From positions 1 through 64,000 of the forward strand of contig SZNP01000010.1 of NCBI GenBank assembly GCA_005239435.1: DNA of 64,000 nucleotides, read 5' to 3'. The translations under genes and the position numbers were made by a program. This DNA is from Halorussus salinisoli (GTDB lineage: Archaea > Halobacteriota > Halobacteria > Halobacteriales > Haladaptataceae). A model generated the notes under the pieces. That model saw only the letters and a program-made list of their open reading frames with translations, had not been told where the DNA came from and did no database searches. Below, piece by piece: positions 60,912-64,000 of the stretch (within the stretch, counting starts at the first letter, position 1; the number at the start of each line of letters is the position of its first letter).

Positions 60912-61793
60912 TCAGAGGCCGAGGAGCTCCTCGGCGTTCTCCCACAGAATTTTGCGCTGGACCTCCTCGGGGAAGTCGAGTTCCGCGAACTGGTCCAGCC
61001 ACGGCGCTGGCTCTATCATCGGGTAGTCGGTGCCGAACATCACTTTGTCCTTCAGCAGGCTCTTGGCGTAGTGGAGCACCTGGTCGTCGATGTACCGGGG
61101 CATCCATCCCGAGAGGTCCATGTAGACGTTGCCCTTCTGCTGGCAGATGGCGAGTTGCTCTTTCTCCCACGGGAAGGCGGGGTGCGCGATGAGAATCTGG
61201 AGGTCGGGATGCTCGGCCGCCACGTCATCTATCAGCATCGGATTGCCGTGCTTGATTTTGAGGCCCCGGCCGCCCGGCGCGCCCGCGCCGAGGGTGGAGT
61301 TGCCGCCGTGGAAGACGACCGGAACGCCGAGGTCTTCGATGGTCGCCCAGAGTTCGTCGTGTTCGGGGTCGCTCGGGTCGAACCCCTGTGCGATCTGCTG
61401 GAACTTGAACCCCGAGAGGTCGAGGTCCTTCACCGCGCGCTCGGCCTCCTGCACGCAGTCGTCCTTCAGGGGGTCCACGCTGGCGAACCCGACGAAGAAG
61501 TCGTCGTACTCGTCGCGGACCTCCGCCACGTAGTCGTTGGGGACGGGCGGGTTGCCGGTGTTGGTCTCGGCGTCCCACCCCAGCAGGACGGTCGTGCCGA
61601 TGCCGACCTCGTGGTACTCCTCGATGAGCGAGTCGTAGGTGTCGGTCTCGATGGAGGTGCCGAACTTGTTCGCGGCGTCCTCCATCATCAGACCGCCGGC
61701 GTCGTGGAGGAACTCCTCGGTCGGTTGGTGGCAGTGGGTGTCGACGATGGGGTTCTCGTCGGGGTGGTCGGCCACTACGTCGAGTTTGGGCAT
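60912..61793 (-). CDS. Amidohydrolase-family metal-dependent hydrolase
   Basis: 293 residues. TIM-barrel amidohydrolase-2 pattern: NPIVDTHCHQPTEEFL (first metal-binding H-x-H, about 14-29), VVFHGGNSTLGAG, LIAHPAFPWEKEQLA and VMFGTDYPMIEPAPW. Relatives include gamma-resorcylate and aminocarboxymuconate decarboxylases and lactonases. Position near paa genes hints at aromatic metabolism, but substrate is undecided. Confidence 0.85.
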   Translation of the reverse strand: MPKLDVVADHPDENPIVDTHCHQPTEEFLHDAGGLMMEDAANKFGTSIETDTYDSLIEEYHEVGIGTTVLLGWDAETNTGNPPVPNDYVAEVRDEYDDFFVGFASVDPLKDDCVQEAERAVKDLDLSGFKFQQIAQGFDPSDPEHDELWATIEDLGVPVVFHGGNSTLGAGAPGGRGLKIKHGNPMLIDDVAAEHPDLQILIAHPAFPWEKEQLAICQQKGNVYMDLSGWMPRYIDDQVLHYAKSLLKDKVMFGTDYPMIEPAPWLDQFAELDFPEEVQRKILWENAEELLGL

Positions 61794-61838
61794 GGGAAGG
61801 TGTTCGAGGTCCCCCGAAAAAACGTCGCCGGTTCGAAA

Positions 61839-62555
61839 TTACGGTCCGAGTGCGACCACGATTAGATACGAGAAGGCGTTGTTCACGACGTGCAACAGAC
61901 TCGGACCGGTGAGGTCGCCGTACCGGAGTCGGAGCGCGGTCGGGAGGACGCTCCAGACCGTGACGAAGACCCCGCCCGCCACGCCGAAGAAGGGGACGTG
62001 AACCGCACCGAAGACGAGTATCGTCCCTGCGGCCGCCGCGAGCGGCGACCACCCGCGGGCGAGCAGACCGCCCAGCAGGAGCCCCCGATACAGCATCTCC
62101 TCGACCCACGGACCCAGCAGGACCGGTCCGACGACGACCATCGCGAGGGTCGCGGGGTCCGCCAGCGAGTAGGAGAAATCGCCGACCTCGTAGCCGAACG
62201 CCGAGGTGACGGTGGTCGTGACCGGAAAGACGCCGAGACCGACGACGAACGCCGCGACGACGGCGAGAAGTTCTCGCGCCGTCGGTCGTCGGAACGGAAA
62301 CGCCGCCCGTCGCTCGGCGGGCGAGAGGACCGCGTACGTGCTGGCGACGACAGCGAGGTTGGCGAGACCGTAGACCAGAAACACCGTCGGCACGTCGAAC
62401 TCGTTCGGTCCGGTGCCGGTGAGTCCGCCGACGACCGCGAACGCCACGACGACGACCGGCATCGCCGCGGCGGCGGCCCCCACCGCGACCAGCGACCGGT
62501 CTTCGAGCGCGGTCTCGCCGATACTCCCGTCCCACTGTCTGGTCGAGTGGCTCAT
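61839..62555 (-). CDS. CPBP-family intramembrane metalloprotease
   Basis: 238 residues from ATG 62555. Eight or so hydrophobic helices with the three CPBP motifs in order: EEMLYRGLLLG (E-E-x-x-x-R, about 153-163), FGAVHVPFFG (about 185) and LLHVVNNAFSYL (C-terminal). Cleaves or processes peptides in the membrane, sometimes linked to peptide modification, here with no obvious partner. Longer frame to 62594 adds 13 residues over the promoter. Confidence 0.85.
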   Translation of the reverse strand: MSHSTRQWDGSIGETALEDRSLVAVGAAAAAMPVVVVAFAVVGGLTGTGPNEFDVPTVFLVYGLANLAVVASTYAVLSPAERRAAFPFRRPTARELLAVVAAFVVGLGVFPVTTTVTSAFGYEVGDFSYSLADPATLAMVVVGPVLLGPWVEEMLYRGLLLGGLLARGWSPLAAAAGTILVFGAVHVPFFGVAGGVFVTVWSVLPTALRLRYGDLTGPSLLHVVNNAFSYLIVVALGP

Positions 62556-62616
62556 AACCGGATGATGACACATCTCTTGTAAGAATATTCCCACTCGTCT
62601 CCAGCGCGAAGTCCGA

Positions 62617-63087
62617 CTACTCGTCCGTCGCTTCCTTCTTGATGAGGAACTTCATGTCGCCCTCGAAGACGACGGTGTCCTCCTGATTCGTCATCGTGGT
62701 GTCGATGACGACCAACCCGGCGTCGTCCCGACTCGAGATGTCCTTGGTCTCCACGACTTCCATGTCGAGCGAGATGGTGTCGTCCATGTGGACCGGATTC
62801 GGGATGTCCATGTAGTTCATCCCGAGGAACGCCAGCACCGTCCGCTCCAGAATCCCGGTGCGGTAGACGAACCCCGTCGCCAGCACGAACGTCATCGGCC
62901 CGTGGGCCACGCGCTCGCCGAAGTACTCCTCTTCGGCGTACTCCTTGTTGGTGTGGAGTTCGGTCCAGTCGCCCGCGAACGCCGAGTGCATCACGAAGTC
63001 GTACTCCGTGACGGTCCGGCCGACGCTCTCGAAGGTCTGGCCCTCCTCGAAGTCCTCGAAGTGGTGTGGCGTGTAACTGTAGGGCAT
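62617..63087 (-). CDS. MaoC-family dehydratase
   Basis: 156 residues, hotdog fold with a hydratase-2 style AFAGDWTELHTNKEYAEEEY (D and H, about 36-55) and RVAHGPMTFVLATGFVYRTG. Hydrates or dehydrates an enoyl-CoA. Possibly used in phenylacetate or another acyl-CoA pathway, given surrounding genes. Own promoter region precedes ATG 63087. Confidence 0.87.
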   Translation of the reverse strand: MPYSYTPHHFEDFEEGQTFESVGRTVTEYDFVMHSAFAGDWTELHTNKEYAEEEYFGERVAHGPMTFVLATGFVYRTGILERTVLAFLGMNYMDIPNPVHMDDTISLDMEVVETKDISSRDDAGLVVIDTTMTNQEDTVVFEGDMKFLIKKEATDE

Positions 63088-63585
63088 ACGTCGAGATTCG
63101 CTCGGTGACGATAAAATTCTATGGTATCTGCGGTGATGGGAGAAAAGGCGATGGAATCGAGACGTCCATCTGGACGGAGTAAGGAGCTAGCTACTCCCGA
63201 CTCCAAGGAGTCACCGCACAGCCCCGCACCGCGACAGCCTCACACCTCTCCAGCCTCCTGCGTTGCTCGCTCCGCTGCGCTACTCGTCCACCGGAAGACG
63301 GTCCTGCTCGCTTCGCTGCGCGCGCAACGACTTCCGAGCGGTCGGTCACGTTCGTTTCCGACGACCTCGCGCGCAAAGGTGCGGCCTCACACCACGAGGA
63401 CGCGCCAGCGCGCGCCGGATGAATGCTCGGAACCGCCCAGTAGTACCTCACCAGCGCGCTCCCGGCCGGAGTTCCCCTCGGCACGAATCCAGCTATCGAC
63501 GTTCTAGATATAGAAAATCAATGCTCTTAGAACTATTTTGATACCTGAAACCAAAATATAAGTATTCTTCGCGCCAACTGCCGTC
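63088..63585. other. Intergenic region with dispersed repeats, no gene found
   Basis: 498 bp. Contains GCCCCGCACCGCGAC at 63229, similar to the inverted block at 11880-11930, and an inverted copy of the CCGGCGCGCGCTGGCGCG motif at about 63399-63416. The last 80 bp become AT-rich (ATATAGAAAATCAATGC; CCAAAATATAAGTATTC) and hold the promoter of the thioesterase. No protein-like frame. Confidence 0.5.
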
Positions 63586-63987
63586 ATGACAGAAATCCCC
63601 GAAGACCGCCGCGAGCGAATCGCGTCCGACCCGTTCTGCGAGAAACTGGGCGTCGAACTCGCCGACCTCGGACCCGCCACCGCGACGACCGAGTTGACGG
63701 TCACCGACGACCTGCTGAACTTCCACGGGACGCCCCACGGCGGAGCAATCTACTCGCTGGCGGACGCCGCGTTCGCGGCCGCGTCGAACAGCGAGGGCGA
63801 CACCGCGCTGGCGATGGAGACCAACATCTCGTACTTCGAGGCGGTCGAAGTCGGCGAGACGCTGACCGCGACGGCCGGGCGCGTCCACCAGCGCGGTCGG
63901 ACCGCCTCGTACCGCGTCACCGTCACCGACGAGCGCGGCGACGAAATCGCCACCTTCCGCGGCCGGGTGTACCTCCCCGGAAAGTGA
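63586..63987 (+). CDS. paaI: PaaI-type hotdog thioesterase
   Basis: 133 residues. NFHGTPHGGAIYSLADAAFA (about 45-64) carries the active-site pattern of PaaI, which hydrolyses phenylacetyl-CoA-ring hydroxylation products. Start ATG 63586 lies about 30 bp after AAAATATAAGTATTC, a strong TATA-like sequence. It ends the paa-related region inside this window. Closely similar in architecture to the thioesterase at 54251-54637, so this genome has at least two. Confidence 0.88.
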   Translation: MTEIPEDRRERIASDPFCEKLGVELADLGPATATTELTVTDDLLNFHGTPHGGAIYSLADAAFAAASNSEGDTALAMETNISYFEAVEVGETLTATAGRVHQRGRTASYRVTVTDERGDEIATFRGRVYLPGK

Positions 63988-64000
63988 CTCCCCGGAAAGG

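Overview
The window is a stretch of a haloarchaeal genome. The flanking DNA is very GC-rich, proteins are acidic, many genes look leaderless with an archaeal TATA box about 25-30 nt before the start codon, and several families are archaeal or haloarchaeal (archaeal S-adenosylmethionine synthetase, DacZ diadenylate cyclase, NOP5/fibrillarin, TFB-like proteins, HTH-10 regulator, Spondin and CHRD Tat-exported proteins). The genus cannot be fixed from this sequence alone.

Left chromosomal arm (1-22433). A carbohydrate ABC importer (binding protein cut by the window edge, two permeases, ATPase, small membrane protein) is followed by a Gfo/Idh/MocA dehydrogenase. Then come a CYTH protein, S-adenosylmethionine synthetase, ThiI, two small exported proteins, a cysteine synthase, a thioredoxin-like protein, a RecA-like signalling protein, a DUF255 thioredoxin-domain protein, a PNPOx-fold protein, PurD, a winged-helix protein, a hexapeptide acyltransferase, and the coupled dacZ-mscS pair.

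Integrated element (22434-48963, about 26.5 kb). It is bounded by a 51-bp direct repeat made of the 3' part of tRNA-Leu(UAG). The intact tRNA gene and an intact tyrosine recombinase sit at the right end. The interior is visibly less GC-rich and has a different coding style from the flanks. It carries an SF2-type helicase with a zinc-binding insert, a TFB paralogue lacking the zinc ribbon, several winged-helix or AbrB regulators, and many nucleases or nuclease-like proteins: DUF4268-like, PD-(D/E)XK, SWIM-HNH with a membrane anchor, homing-endonuclease-like, secreted SNase-LTD, and a single-chain restriction-modification enzyme. It also has a UDG-superfamily protein, a two-gene module pairing a cytosolic protein with a four-helix membrane protein, and several broken genes. 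No capsid, terminase or conjugation gene was recognised, so an integrative plasmid-like element is the simplest reading. Three same-orientation copies of a 41-bp element built from inverted half-sites lie at gene ends, and two of them exactly bracket the TFB plus winged-helix pair. The heptamer GGTAGGC is strongly enriched in the element, except in its left 3 kb and in the restriction/defence block at 30.2-38.5 kb, which suggests a mosaic.

Right chromosomal arm (48964-64000). A single-cyclin TFB-like protein, CoaD, a winged-helix regulator, GshA and the FlpA/NOP5 RNA 2'-O-methylation pair come first. They are followed by a phenylacetate degradation region: HTH-10 regulator, paaABCD plus a separately encoded PaaD zinc ribbon, enoyl-CoA hydratase, amidohydrolase, MaoC-type hydratase and two hotdog thioesterases. 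A small gene broken by a 22-bp tandem duplication, an alkyltransferase, a CPBP protease and a zinc-finger protein lie among them.
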